DNA of 64,000 bases from Fibrobacter sp. (GCA_024398845.1 JAKSIM010000008.1:1-64000); one strand, 5' to 3'. Shown: positions 6,525 through 14,820, counted from the first letter of the stretch. Notes: a model not told the origin generated them from the sequence alone. Translations and numbers: made by a program.

Positions 6525-9275
6525 GTGAACAAGCCTGAATTACTGCTCCCCGTTGGAACTCGCGAAATGCTCGAGGCTGCCATCCAGAATGGCGCCGATG
6601 CGGTGTACTTTGGCGTACCTCATTGGAATGCCCGCGGGCGCACCGAAGACTTTAGCATTGACGATGTTCGCGAGATGATTCGTTACGCGAGGGTTCGCGG
6701 CGTGCGAACGTTCCTTGCGATGAACGTTCTCGTCTTTGAGCGCGAGATGCAGGGCTTGCCTGAATTTTTGGAGCAGATAATCTCTCTGGAACCCGACGCC
6801 TTTATTATTCAGGACATCGGCCTCGCCCGTTTGATTCGAGCCATCGCACCGAACCAGGAAATTCACGCAAGCACGCAAATGACTCTTGCAAGTGCCGAAG
6901 CCGTCAACTTGGTTTCGGCCCTCGGATTCAACCGGGCCGTTTTAGCGCGAGAACTCTCGTTAAAGCAGATTGCTTCCATCAAAAGCGCAACGGACTTGGA
7001 GTTGGAAGTTTTTATCCACGGAGCCCTCTGCGTAAGCTATTCGGGGCAGTGCCTCACCAGCGAAAATTTCGGCGGACGAAGCGCGAACCGCGGGCAATGC
7101 GCCCAGAGTTGCAGGCTTCCCTACCGCATTTTTGTAGATGGCCGCGAGTACACCAAAACGAACGCTCAGTACTTGTTCAGCACACGCGATTTATGCGCCG
7201 TCGATAAAATTGACGAGATGTGCGAAATCGGAGTAGACTCTCTCAAGGTCGAGGGGCGTTTGAAGAGTCCTGAATACGTGGCCGCCGTTTCAAAAGCTTA
7301 TCGCAAGGTTTTGGATAACACAGGTGATTTGACCCCCGCCGACAGGGAACCGCTAGAGGTTCTGTTCAGCCGCGGGCTCGGTCCAGGTTGGCTCGACGGA
7401 GTAAACCACCAGGAATTGGTAGACGGCACGTTCAGCAACCACCATGGCGAATTCCTCGGGAAAGTGGTCAAAATGGACCGCGGAGGAATTCTCGTAGAAG
7501 AAATTTTATCTGATGCATCGCAATCTCAAGTTCGTACTGCGCTGCAATCTCAGGTTCGTACTGCGCAGCAATCTCAGGTTCGTACGGCGCCGCGTCTGGG
7601 CGACGGCATTTTATTTGAGAATCCAGAATTTAGCGTAAGCATTGGCGGTCGACTGTTCGGAATTCGGTCAGCGCAGGGAAAAAGCGGAGCACAGGGATTT
7701 TGGCTTGACATGGGTCGCGACTTTGACATGCGTAAGGTCGCCCTCGGTATGAAGGTTTACCGCAACGACTCCCCCGCATTAGAAAAGGAATTGCACCGCA
7801 CGTTCGCGGAGCGCGAATTCGCGAAGCACTTGCCCGTGAACATGACTTTGTACGGTCGCGTTGGCGAAGCGCTCCGCCTCACGATTTATGATGGCGATGG
7901 CCACAAGGTTCAAGTGGAAAGCGAACTCCCGCTGGACGCTGCCAGGAATGAAACGTCCGCGGCCCGCATTGCGGAACTCGCCCACAAGGAACTAGCGGCG
8001 CTCAGTGCCACGGCGTACAGCCTCAAGTCTCTGGATGTGCAGGTAGACACGAACGCGTTTGTCCCGGGCAAGGTTCTGCGAGTGCTCCGGCAAAACGCCG
8101 TGGCCGCGCTGGACGATACCCGCTGCCAGTGGAAATCACTTGCGCCCAGCGCAAACTCGGGGCGCAAGCTACTGGACTCCGTCAAAACCGAGTTTCTGAG
8201 CGCCTCGCACACCAAGTCAGCAACAACGTTACCCACTGCGTCATCCTTACGCAGCACTCATGGGGCGTTCACCAATCCGCAAGAGTCCTCCACCGCGTCA
8301 TCCTCGAGCGAAGTTCGGGGATCCATACAGAACCTACAAGACGCAAACACAGGATTCCCGTGGACTTGCCGCGAGAACGACTCTACCTCGCCCCACAGCG
8401 CACAAGATTCAACTCAAATTTCGGTTCTTGTCCGCAATCCAGAACAAATTGAGGCTCTCCGCGGGCTTGACATAGACAACGTTGTTATGGATTTTGACTG
8501 GGGCGTCAAATACGACGAATCGCTAGCCCAAATTAGAGATTACGGTTTCAAGGCCGGCATGGCGACGCTCCGCATCCACAAACCTGGCGAAAACCACTAC
8601 CTCAAAAACATTTTGCGACTAGCTCCTGACTTTGCACTAGTTCGCAGCCTAGGCGCTCTCGCCATTTTGCGCGAAAACGGAATTTCTCTCCGCGGTGATT
8701 ACAGTCTGAATGCAGCCAACAGCCTCAGTTACGATTGGCTGCTTTCGCTCGGGCTCGAAACGCTCCACCCCTCGTGGGACCTGAACAGCACCCAGCTTTT
8801 CGATTTGCTGCAAAACATTGACGGACACCGTATGGAAATCGCCCTGCATCAATACATGCCCGCCTTCCACTCGGAATACTGCGCCTTCGCGCGCGCCCTC
8901 ACAGACGGAAGGCGATTCCCGGAATGCGGCAAAATCTGTACGCAGCACAAGGTCGAAATTCTTGACCACAAGGGCGAGCGCCACTTTTTGCAGAGCGACG
9001 CCGAATGCCGCAACACGCTATTTGTAGGCAAGCCTCAATCCGCCTTCAAGTTGCTTCCGCAGCTCAGGACCGCGGGAGTTCGCAGTTACCGCATTGAACT
9101 TCTCGACGAAACTCCCGACATTGTGCGCCGCAAAGTGCAAATCTACTCGCAGGCCATCCGCGGCAAGCTCCCCATCGAGAGCGCCATCCGTCAAGCCGGA
9201 GTCGAAGAAAAATACGGCCTCAGCGAAGGCCAACTCTTTAACGAGAGCACTTGGGTGGACCGCAAAAAAAACTGA
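6525..9275 (+). CDS. U32 family protein (RlhA/YegQ-like), with repeat-derived insertions
   Basis: A 916-residue member of the peptidase U32 family, GTG start at 6525. The family signature appears as EVFIHGALCVSYSGQC, followed by SANRGQCAQSCRLPY, which supplies the Cys residues expected to hold an iron-sulfur cluster. U32 members such as RlhA and TrhP hydroxylate rRNA or tRNA bases using prephenate-dependent chemistry; others were described as collagenases. The early part (LLLPVGTREMLEAAIQNGAD) is typical, and Cys residues near 805-815 (CGKICTQHK) fit the C-terminal U32 domain. It is longer than the usual 400-750 residues. Part of the excess is two low-complexity insertions: three copies of QSQVRTA around residues 333-356, and about 50-70 residues from 8170 to 8440 that read through a dispersed intergenic repeat. 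The exact substrate is unknown. Confidence 0.8.
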   Translation: MNKPELLLPVGTREMLEAAIQNGADAVYFGVPHWNARGRTEDFSIDDVREMIRYARVRGVRTFLAMNVLVFEREMQGLPEFLEQIISLEPDAFIIQDIGLARLIRAIAPNQEIHASTQMTLASAEAVNLVSALGFNRAVLARELSLKQIASIKSATDLELEVFIHGALCVSYSGQCLTSENFGGRSANRGQCAQSCRLPYRIFVDGREYTKTNAQYLFSTRDLCAVDKIDEMCEIGVDSLKVEGRLKSPEYVAAVSKAYRKVLDNTGDLTPADREPLEVLFSRGLGPGWLDGVNHQELVDGTFSNHHGEFLGKVVKMDRGGILVEEILSDASQSQVRTALQSQVRTAQQSQVRTAPRLGDGILFENPEFSVSIGGRLFGIRSAQGKSGAQGFWLDMGRDFDMRKVALGMKVYRNDSPALEKELHRTFAEREFAKHLPVNMTLYGRVGEALRLTIYDGDGHKVQVESELPLDAARNETSAARIAELAHKELAALSATAYSLKSLDVQVDTNAFVPGKVLRVLRQNAVAALDDTRCQWKSLAPSANSGRKLLDSVKTEFLSASHTKSATTLPTASSLRSTHGAFTNPQESSTASSSSEVRGSIQNLQDANTGFPWTCRENDSTSPHSAQDSTQISVLVRNPEQIEALRGLDIDNVVMDFDWGVKYDESLAQIRDYGFKAGMATLRIHKPGENHYLKNILRLAPDFALVRSLGALAILRENGISLRGDYSLNAANSLSYDWLLSLGLETLHPSWDLNSTQLFDLLQNIDGHRMEIALHQYMPAFHSEYCAFARALTDGRRFPECGKICTQHKVEILDHKGERHFLQSDAECRNTLFVGKPQSAFKLLPQLRTAGVRSYRIELLDETPDIVRRKVQIYSQAIRGKLPIESAIRQAGVEEKYGLSEGQLFNESTWVDRKKN
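7521..7592 (+). repeat. 24-bp tandem repeat, three copies, in frame
   Basis: Three consecutive copies of CAATCTCAGGTTCGTACTGC plus GCAG (24 bp), with one or two changes, inside the U32 gene. They encode three QSQVRTA-type units. The length is a multiple of three, so the frame is kept. Confidence 0.8.
8239..8380 (+). repeat. Dispersed intergenic-type repeat embedded in a coding sequence
   Basis: The stretch contains GCGTCATCCTCGAGCGAAGT (from 8295), TCGGGGATCC, and then GGATTCCCGTGGACTTGCCG with CGAGAACGAC. This matches in layout the repeat GATTCCCGCGG...CCGCGAGAATGACG at 4870-4900. A second partial copy of the left half (GCGTCATCCTTACGCAGCAC) starts at 8239. All is read through in frame by the U32 gene. 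Confidence 0.6.
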
Positions 9276-9365
9276 GCAGCACAAAACACAAAATATTTTT
9301 TATATTGCGCTCCAAGTTGTTAAAAGGCGTCGGCGATACTTGCCGGCCTATAAAAAAGGATTTTT

Positions 9366-9983
9366 ATGAAGATTGCCGACAAGACCGTCGTCCAAATGCA
9401 CTACACCCTCACCTCCGACGAAGGTCAAGTAATTGACTCCTCTGCCGGACGCGAACCGCTCCAGTACATTCAGGGAGCCCACATGATTGTTGTCGGTCTC
9501 GAAAAGGCCATGGTCGGCCATGAAGTCGGCGACAAATTCGACGTAAAGGTCATTCCGAGAGAAGGCTACGGCGAATACGATGAACGCATGACGCAAGAGG
9601 TCCCGCTGAACGTTTTCCAGGGTGTTGACAAAGTCGAACCGGGCATGCAGTTCTACGCCCAGACACCAGCCGGCCCTATGCCCATCCGCATCAAGAGCGT
9701 GAACGGTGACAAAGCCGTGATTGACGCAAACCACGAACTCGCAGGCAAGAACCTGAACTTCGCCATCGAAGTCGTGAGCGTCCGCGAAGCAACCGACGAG
9801 GAACTCACTCCGTTTGAGCATCACTGCTGCTGTGGCAAGAACAAGGACGGCGAAGGCGAATGCTGCGGCAAGGGCGAATGCGGCGAAAGCAAATGCGAGT
9901 GCGGAGGCGAAGGCAAAAAGGAAAACTGCGACGGCAACGGCGGCTGCGGTTGTCCACACCACGCCGAGCACCACGGAAAGTAA
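9366..9983 (+). CDS. slyD: FKBP-type peptidyl-prolyl isomerase SlyD
   Basis: SlyD isomerises peptidyl-proline bonds, acts as a chaperone and delivers nickel to hydrogenase maturation in other bacteria. The 205-residue protein shows the split FKBP domain (VVQMHYTLTSDEGQVIDSSA, then GLEKAMVGHEVGD) with the inserted-in-flap chaperone domain at about residues 70-125 (REGYGEYDERMTQEVPLNVF). After residue 150 comes a metal-binding tail very rich in Cys and His (HHCCCGKNK, CCGKGECGESKCECGG, CGCPHHAEHH). Length is typical of SlyD. No Shine-Dalgarno close to the ATG beyond AAAAGGA at 9354-9360. It is a single-gene unit ended by a terminator. Confidence 0.93.
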   Translation: MKIADKTVVQMHYTLTSDEGQVIDSSAGREPLQYIQGAHMIVVGLEKAMVGHEVGDKFDVKVIPREGYGEYDERMTQEVPLNVFQGVDKVEPGMQFYAQTPAGPMPIRIKSVNGDKAVIDANHELAGKNLNFAIEVVSVREATDEELTPFEHHCCCGKNKDGEGECCGKGECGESKCECGGEGKKENCDGNGGCGCPHHAEHHGK

Positions 9984-10019
9984 ATTTCCGCCAGTTCACA
10001 AGCAAGAATAAGCATTTAG

Positions 10020-10062
10020 GCATGCTGAACTTGACCAAAAGTCAATTTAGCATGCTTTTTTT
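10020..10062 (+). terminator. Rho-independent terminator of slyD
   Basis: GCATGCTGAACTTGAC and GTCAATTTAGCATGC form a long stem with a short CAAAA loop, followed by a run of T from 10056. Confidence 0.85.
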
Positions 10063-10082
10063 ATAGAACGTTTTTCAAAAAA

Positions 10083-10778
10083 TTATCGTACCAGACGGCG
10101 AAATGTTTGGCGCAACACGCGAAAGCCGTAACTAACAACATTCAGGTTGGATTTTTCACCGGCATAGCGCGTGGGAATCGGAAGTTCGCCAATCGCAAAA
10201 CCACGGGAATCCGCTATGGAGATAAGCTCCAAGTCAATATCAAAACTGGGGCTTAATTTATCGAGATTCACAGTCTTTAAGAATTCAGCGGAATAGACAA
10301 TAAAACCGCTATGACGGTCCGTCAGTTTTTGCCTGAAGGCGATGTTCTCGATTGCGGTGAGAACGGCGCCACCTATGCGCTTGTACAAGGGCATGCCACC
10401 TGAGCGGGCCGCGCCCGCCACCGCGTGGCGGGAACCCTGCAGCAAAGCGAGACCACAGCGGTCCAGTTCCGCAATAAACTCGTCGAGCTTTTCTGCAGGG
10501 TACTGGCCGTCGCCATGAAGGCAAGCTATGTACTTGGCGCCGGCCGCGAGGCCCGCCGCAATGCCGAACTTCACTACCGCACCGTAACCTTGGTTTTGCG
10601 AAAATCTATGCACAACAACATTTGTCGCCGCCAAAACTTCTATCGCAGGCAACGAGCCATCGTCAATCACGAGCACCTTGGAACGCGCCCTCATTGCAGG
10701 AGAAATTTTCGAGAGAACGTCGGCAATCGTACTTTGTACGTTATAAGCAGGAACGAATATAAAAACGTCCCGCTCCAT
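10083..10778 (-). CDS. Family 2 glycosyltransferase (ArnC/Dpm1-like)
   Basis: A 231-residue GT-A glycosyltransferase. It starts with VFIFVPAYNVQSTIADVL, has VIDDGS at residues 37-42, the QNQGYGAVVKFGIAAG segment and the metal-binding HGDGQYPAEKL motif. This layout matches dolichyl-phosphate mannose synthase and undecaprenyl-phosphate sugar transferases. It lacks the C-terminal membrane helices found in ArnC, so it is a soluble or peripheral form. The start is 2 bases after the stop of the upstream epimerase gene, so the two are translationally coupled and probably act on the same sugar for an envelope glycan or lipid. Confidence 0.85.
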   Translation of the reverse strand: MERDVFIFVPAYNVQSTIADVLSKISPAMRARSKVLVIDDGSLPAIEVLAATNVVVHRFSQNQGYGAVVKFGIAAGLAAGAKYIACLHGDGQYPAEKLDEFIAELDRCGLALLQGSRHAVAGAARSGGMPLYKRIGGAVLTAIENIAFRQKLTDRHSGFIVYSAEFLKTVNLDKLSPSFDIDLELISIADSRGFAIGELPIPTRYAGEKSNLNVVSYGFRVLRQTFRRLVR

Positions 10779-10780
10779 AC

Positions 10781-11983
10781 TTAACCCGCGACGCAGTTCT
10801 TGCCAGAGGAAGCAGTCGCATCCTTGCCAGAGGAAGCTGTAGCATCCTTGCTAAAAGAAGCTGCTGCATCCTCGTCAGAGGCTACTGCGCCGTCTACAAA
10901 ATAATGTTCCACGAACCACGTGAGGGAATCTCGCAAGCACTCGTCAATCGGAGTCGCTGCGCGGAACCCGAGCATCCGCTCGGCCTTGCCCACACTGGGC
11001 AAGCGGCGCAAAGAATCGTCATAGCCCACACCGTAATACGCTTCGCCCGAGACCTCAACCGGCACAGGCACAGATTCTACCGCAACGCCCTTAATAGATG
11101 CGTAAATCTTGCGCATTCTTTGCGCGAGTTCCGCGATAGTCAATTCATTGTCAGGATTTCCGACGTTAAAGGCCTGCGAATAGGCTGGAGAATCCGTAAA
11201 TTCGGACGTTCCTCCCGCTTCCGCCATATTCAACTGCCGTCCACTGCCAGCCGCAAAAAGCGCAAACATAAAATCCACGGCGTCGTATACGCTGGTAAAA
11301 CAACGCCTCGCAACGCCGCCATTTACAAGTTTCATGGGCTCGCCGCGCACCAAGGCACTCGAAAAATTCGCAAGCACGCGCGGAATTCCCTCGCCATCAA
11401 CGCCCGGCATAAAGTCCATGTACGGACCCACAAAATTGAACGGTCTTACCACAGTCCACTTAAGTCCCGAGAGTCCCGCCATATAGCGTTCCGTCAACAG
11501 TTTTGCCGTAGCATAACTCCAGCGGCTTGCGGCAACCGGCCCCAAAACCACAGGAGTCGAATCTTCGTCCAACAGTCCGGAATCGTCCGCGGTCCGCCCG
11601 TAAATTTCGGACGTTGAAAAATGAATAAGCCACGAACCAGACTTTGCGCAAGCCTCGGCGAGCGCCGCCGGATGGTCGTAATTACTGCGAATAACCGCAG
11701 CCGCCTCCGCCATGTAGCGGCTCGGCGTACATATGGCAGCGAGATTCACCACCACAGGGTATTTTGCAATGCGTTCAACAACCGCAGGGTCTGCCAGGTC
11801 ACCGCACAAAAATTCGCAGCGTTCGTTATTTAGCTTGTCCTGAATTCTGTAAAAATCTAGGTCCACGCCAAAAACACGCCACTTAGTGCGACACAAAACG
11901 GCATTCAGCAAATGATAACCCACAAAGCCACCGCAGCCAACAATAGCCACGGTGACCGAACGGTCATTAAACTGGAGGTTCAT
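10781..11983 (-). CDS. NAD-dependent sugar epimerase/decarboxylase (ArnA C-terminal-domain-like)
   Basis: A 400-residue extended short-chain dehydrogenase with the Rossmann motif GCGGFVGYHLL at residues 16-26, VVNLAAICTP, FSTSEIYG and the Tyr-Lys pair in YATAKLLTERY. The segment PFNFVGPYMDFMPG and the RRCFTSVYDAVD part match UDP-glucuronate C-4'' decarboxylases such as the ArnA C-terminal domain and UDP-apiose synthase. The likely role is to make a UDP-pentose or related sugar for the coupled glycosyltransferase. The last 30 residues are low-complexity (KDATASSGK repeats), coded by a tandem repeat at about 10791-10880. Its ATG overlaps the stop of the upstream lipoprotein gene (TAATG). Confidence 0.82.
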   Translation of the reverse strand: MNLQFNDRSVTVAIVGCGGFVGYHLLNAVLCRTKWRVFGVDLDFYRIQDKLNNERCEFLCGDLADPAVVERIAKYPVVVNLAAICTPSRYMAEAAAVIRSNYDHPAALAEACAKSGSWLIHFSTSEIYGRTADDSGLLDEDSTPVVLGPVAASRWSYATAKLLTERYMAGLSGLKWTVVRPFNFVGPYMDFMPGVDGEGIPRVLANFSSALVRGEPMKLVNGGVARRCFTSVYDAVDFMFALFAAGSGRQLNMAEAGGTSEFTDSPAYSQAFNVGNPDNELTIAELAQRMRKIYASIKGVAVESVPVPVEVSGEAYYGVGYDDSLRRLPSVGKAERMLGFRAATPIDECLRDSLTWFVEHYFVDGAVASDEDAAASFSKDATASSGKDATASSGKNCVAG

Positions 11984-12462
11984 TACTCCTTGACCTTAAT
12001 GGTACCGGAGTTCGAGCCCTTAACCTGCTTGCTGTAAGGATAAACGCGAATATAGGCATCATCAGCCGGTTCTACACCAAGATCTTCGTCCAATACGACC
12101 TTGACCTCGTTGCAAGTCTTACCGTCGACAACACCATCATAAGATTCATCGAGCAAGCCAACCTTTTCGGCACCGTCATCATAGCGGTATTCAATGCCAA
12201 AGCCACCAAAGTCCATGTCACTACCAAAGACAACCGTGATGGTATCGCCCACCTTGAACGAATCGCCTTCCTTCGGGGAAACGACCTTTACACCGTCCGT
12301 CACAGAGCAGTCTAACTTGGTATCTTCTTTAGAAGACTTGTCTTCGCTGGACTTTTCGGAAGCAGAAGAATCTGGTTCAGCGCCGGAAGAAGACGAAGAA
12401 TCATCGCCACATGCCAAAAAAGCAAGTGTGCTAGCCATCATCATTACGTAAGAGAATTTCAT
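11983..12462 (-). CDS. Acidic Ser-rich lipoprotein
   Basis: A 159-residue protein from the ATG at 12460-12462, preceded by AGAGG. It begins MKFSYVMMMASTLAFLACGD with lipobox FLAC, then a 30-residue Ser/Glu/Asp linker. The rest is a small beta-rich domain (VVSPKEGDSFKVGDTITVVF, then YIRVYPYSKQVKGSNSG), which looks like an immunoglobulin-like or Ser-Thr-rich GPI-type beta domain. One base overlaps the start of the downstream epimerase gene, so the lipoprotein, epimerase and glycosyltransferase form one operon. Role unknown. Confidence 0.65.
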   Translation of the reverse strand: MKFSYVMMMASTLAFLACGDDSSSSSGAEPDSSASEKSSEDKSSKEDTKLDCSVTDGVKVVSPKEGDSFKVGDTITVVFGSDMDFGGFGIEYRYDDGAEKVGLLDESYDGVVDGKTCNEVKVVLDEDLGVEPADDAYIRVYPYSKQVKGSNSGTIKVKE

Positions 12463-12513
12463 AAATAACCTCTTTAAATTGAAAACCAATATACAAAAAA
12501 AACGTTTTAAAAC

Positions 12514-13059
12514 CTAGCGAGCAACCACCTGTTTGCGGATTTTTTTTGCAAGTTCCTCGCCACCCATGTGGGCAATGCAAGCAAAAGCGAATTCCTCGGC
12601 CGTACCAGCGCCACGACTCGTAACAACATTTCCATCAACAACCACGCGATCTTCGGAGAACTCGTTACAGACAAGTTCCACTTCGCAGCCAGGGAAGCAC
12701 GTCACCTTGCGGTCCACTAGGATTCCCGCCTTGCTCAAAACAAGCGGAGCCGCACAAATAGCAAAGATACGCTTGTCGGCATCATTAAAATTGCAAACCA
12801 CTCTCTCCACAGCGACGCTCGCCTTGAGGTTCGCAACGCCAGGGCCTCCACCCGGAAGACAAATAGCATCAAAATCCATAGCCTTGGAAACATCCAAAGG
12901 CATATCGGCAGTGATTTTCAAGCCATGAGCGCCACTCACCAGCAAATTGCCCGAAACAGAAGCCAAAGCCACCTGAATTCCAGCGCGCTGGAAATAATCA
13001 AACGGGGTCACAAACTCGGTTTCTTCAAAACCATCAGCCATCAAAAAAAGAACTTGCAT
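12514..13059 (-). CDS. DJ-1/PfpI family protein
   Basis: A 181-residue protein starting MQVLFLMADGFEETEFVTPF at an ATG preceded by AAGGAG. It carries the conserved Glu in GFEETE and the nucleophile-elbow Cys in FAICAAP, as in YajL, ThiJ and DJ-1, which act as chaperones or glyoxalase/deglycase-like stress proteins; activity of individual members is debated. SRGAGTAEEFAFA matches the conserved C-terminal SRGPGTA segment. Hsp33 lies directly upstream on the opposite strand, so a redox-stress gene pair is plausible. A longer frame upstream has no ribosome site. Confidence 0.88.
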   Translation of the reverse strand: MQVLFLMADGFEETEFVTPFDYFQRAGIQVALASVSGNLLVSGAHGLKITADMPLDVSKAMDFDAICLPGGGPGVANLKASVAVERVVCNFNDADKRIFAICAAPLVLSKAGILVDRKVTCFPGCEVELVCNEFSEDRVVVDGNVVTSRGAGTAEEFAFACIAHMGGEELAKKIRKQVVAR

Positions 13060-13107
13060 AAAAACTCCTTGTTTGTGCATAATATATATTTTTCTATATT
13101 TGCGCGC

Positions 13108-13986
13108 ATGAATTTCAAAGATCGCATAATTCGCGCTACGGGCACAAAAACACCCTTCCGCCTTATTGTTGTGGATTTGACCTCCACCATGAACGAAATC
13201 GGCAAAAAGCATAACGCTCAGGGCTACGCCCTGAAGCTCCTCGCCGAGAACTCCATTGCAAGTCTATTTTTGAGCTCGGGCCTCAAGTTCGCAGGAACCG
13301 TCAGCTTCACCACAAAATTCAGCGGCGAAATCACGACCATCCAGTCGGATTCGACTCCGATGGGGCTTATTCGCGCCATGATCCCGCAGTCCGAGCTCCA
13401 GGCTGTAGGCGCAAACGAACCAGCCGCCATCCCGCAAAACGTAGACGTCGTGAAAATCAACGAGCACGGCAAGCGCGTTCACGAAAGCATCATCGAAGCG
13501 TCGAGCCTCTCGATGGGCCAGAACCTCGCCATGTACCTGCTACAATCCGAGCAGGTGCGTTCGGCTGTCGGTATTGAAGCCCGCTTCAACAAAGAGGATC
13601 CGAGTAAGCTGGACTATGCAGCCGGATTCTACATAGAAGCATTCCCGGACCTCGAAGAAAAGGACATCAACCTCCTCGAAGTCATCGTGCAGAACCTCCC
13701 GAAGTTCGCCGATCTCTACAAGCCCGAAGGCTTTGACCTGGACGAACTTTTGGACCAGCTTCGCGGGCCATACGACATTGAAGTCATCCGCGAAATCGAG
13801 CCCAAGGCCTACTGCCCGTGCAGTTTGGAACGCATGATTTCTTCCGTTGCAGCCCTCCCGCTCAAGGATCTCGAAGAACTCGAAAAAGACGGCGAAGACC
13901 TCGACGTCACCTGCGATTTCTGCCGCAACAAGTACAAAATCACCCTCGCCGACCTGCGCGGAATCATCAACGAACGCCGCAAATAG
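13108..13986 (+). CDS. hslO: Redox-regulated chaperone Hsp33
   Basis: Hsp33 is a cytoplasmic holdase switched on by oxidation of a zinc-binding Cys centre. The 292-residue product from the ATG at 13108 carries the centre CPC at 236-238 and CDFC at 269-272, the expected CxC-(about 30)-CxxC spacing. The N-terminal domain includes DLTSTMNEIGKKHNAQGYAL and a GLIRAMIPQ segment; the family's usual pattern is recognisable though diverged. There is no Shine-Dalgarno, and a TATATT box lies only 7 bases before the ATG, so the mRNA could be leaderless. It is divergent from the DJ-1 family gene. A heptad repeat region separates it from thrH. Confidence 0.9.
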   Translation: MNFKDRIIRATGTKTPFRLIVVDLTSTMNEIGKKHNAQGYALKLLAENSIASLFLSSGLKFAGTVSFTTKFSGEITTIQSDSTPMGLIRAMIPQSELQAVGANEPAAIPQNVDVVKINEHGKRVHESIIEASSLSMGQNLAMYLLQSEQVRSAVGIEARFNKEDPSKLDYAAGFYIEAFPDLEEKDINLLEVIVQNLPKFADLYKPEGFDLDELLDQLRGPYDIEVIREIEPKAYCPCSLERMISSVAALPLKDLEELEKDGEDLDVTCDFCRNKYKITLADLRGIINERRK

Positions 13987-13997
13987 ACGAAAGATTT

Positions 13998-14122
13998 AGT
14001 ATACAGTAAGCAGTGGTTAGTAAACAGTTGAATAATGGCGCCGTAGGCGCATCATTACAATGCGGCAAAGCCGCCAAACTTTCCCCTAGCCACTAACCCC
14101 TAACCACTAACCACCAACCACT
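13998..14122 (+). repeat. Heptad-repeat intergenic module between hslO and thrH
   Basis: Five AGTNNNN heptads (AGTATAC AGTAAGC and so on) run from 13998 to 14032. Two GC hairpins follow (GGCGCCGTAGGCGC and GCGGCAAAGCCGC). The reversed type CCACTAACCCCTAACC runs from 14089 to 14122 up to seven bases before the thrH ATG. Confidence 0.8.
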
Positions 14123-14128
14123 TACACC

Positions 14129-14746
14129 ATGTTCACTAAGCAATGCGTTGTCACTCTTGACTTGGAAGGCGTTCTCGCCCCAGAAATTTGGATTGCTGTC
14201 GCCGAAAAGACAGGCATCCCGGAACTGCGCCTCACCACACGCGACATCCCCGACTACGACGTGCTCATGAAGGGCCGCATCAAGATTCTAGAACGTGAAC
14301 ACATCACGCTCAGTACCATCCAGAACGTCATCGGGAACCTCGGGCTGCTCGATGGCGCCCGCCAGTTCATGGACACGCTTCGTGACGAAGCCCAGGTGAT
14401 TATCCTCAGCGATACGTTCCAGGAATTCGCCTACCCCATCATGAAGAACCTCGGCATGCCGACCATCTTCTGCCACAACCTGATTGTGGAAAACGACATG
14501 ATTAAAGGCTACCACCTGCGCATGACGGACCAGAAGACAAAGGTCGTGAAGCACCTGCAAGACTTGAACTTCAAGGTGTTCGCGAGCGGCGATTCCTTCA
14601 ACGACACGGGCATGCTCAAGCAGGCAAACAAGGGCGTATTCTTCTGCGCACCGGACTCCATCGTGGCCCAGTTCCCGCAGCTCGAAGCGACCAAGAACTA
14701 TACGGAACTCCTCGAAAAGTTCCACCAGTTCCAAGACACTCTGTAA
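14129..14746 (+). CDS. thrH: Phosphoserine phosphatase/homoserine phosphotransferase ThrH
   Basis: A 205-residue HAD-family enzyme. ThrH removes phosphate from phosphoserine and can transfer it to homoserine, linking serine and threonine synthesis. It contains the nucleophile segment TLDLEGVLAPEIWIAVAEKT, TTRDIPDYDVLMKGR typical of ThrH, VIILSDTFQEF, and GDSFNDTGML for metal binding. The length matches known ThrH (about 205). No Shine-Dalgarno is present; the sequence before the ATG is the CCAACCACTTACACC end of a repeat module. It is followed by a terminator. Confidence 0.93.
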   Translation: MFTKQCVVTLDLEGVLAPEIWIAVAEKTGIPELRLTTRDIPDYDVLMKGRIKILEREHITLSTIQNVIGNLGLLDGARQFMDTLRDEAQVIILSDTFQEFAYPIMKNLGMPTIFCHNLIVENDMIKGYHLRMTDQKTKVVKHLQDLNFKVFASGDSFNDTGMLKQANKGVFFCAPDSIVAQFPQLEATKNYTELLEKFHQFQDTL

Positions 14747-14793
14747 CAATCACAGAACATTCTATTAGAACTTTTGTGAATTCTTTCAACAGA

Positions 14794-14820
14794 AAGGGCC
14801 GGTTTTATCCGGCCCTTATT
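14794..14820. terminator. Terminator between thrH and the CE15 gene
   Basis: AAGGGCCGG and CCGGCCCTT form a 9-bp GC-rich stem with a TTTTAT loop, followed by ATT. The genes on either side are convergent, so it may serve both. Confidence 0.75.
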
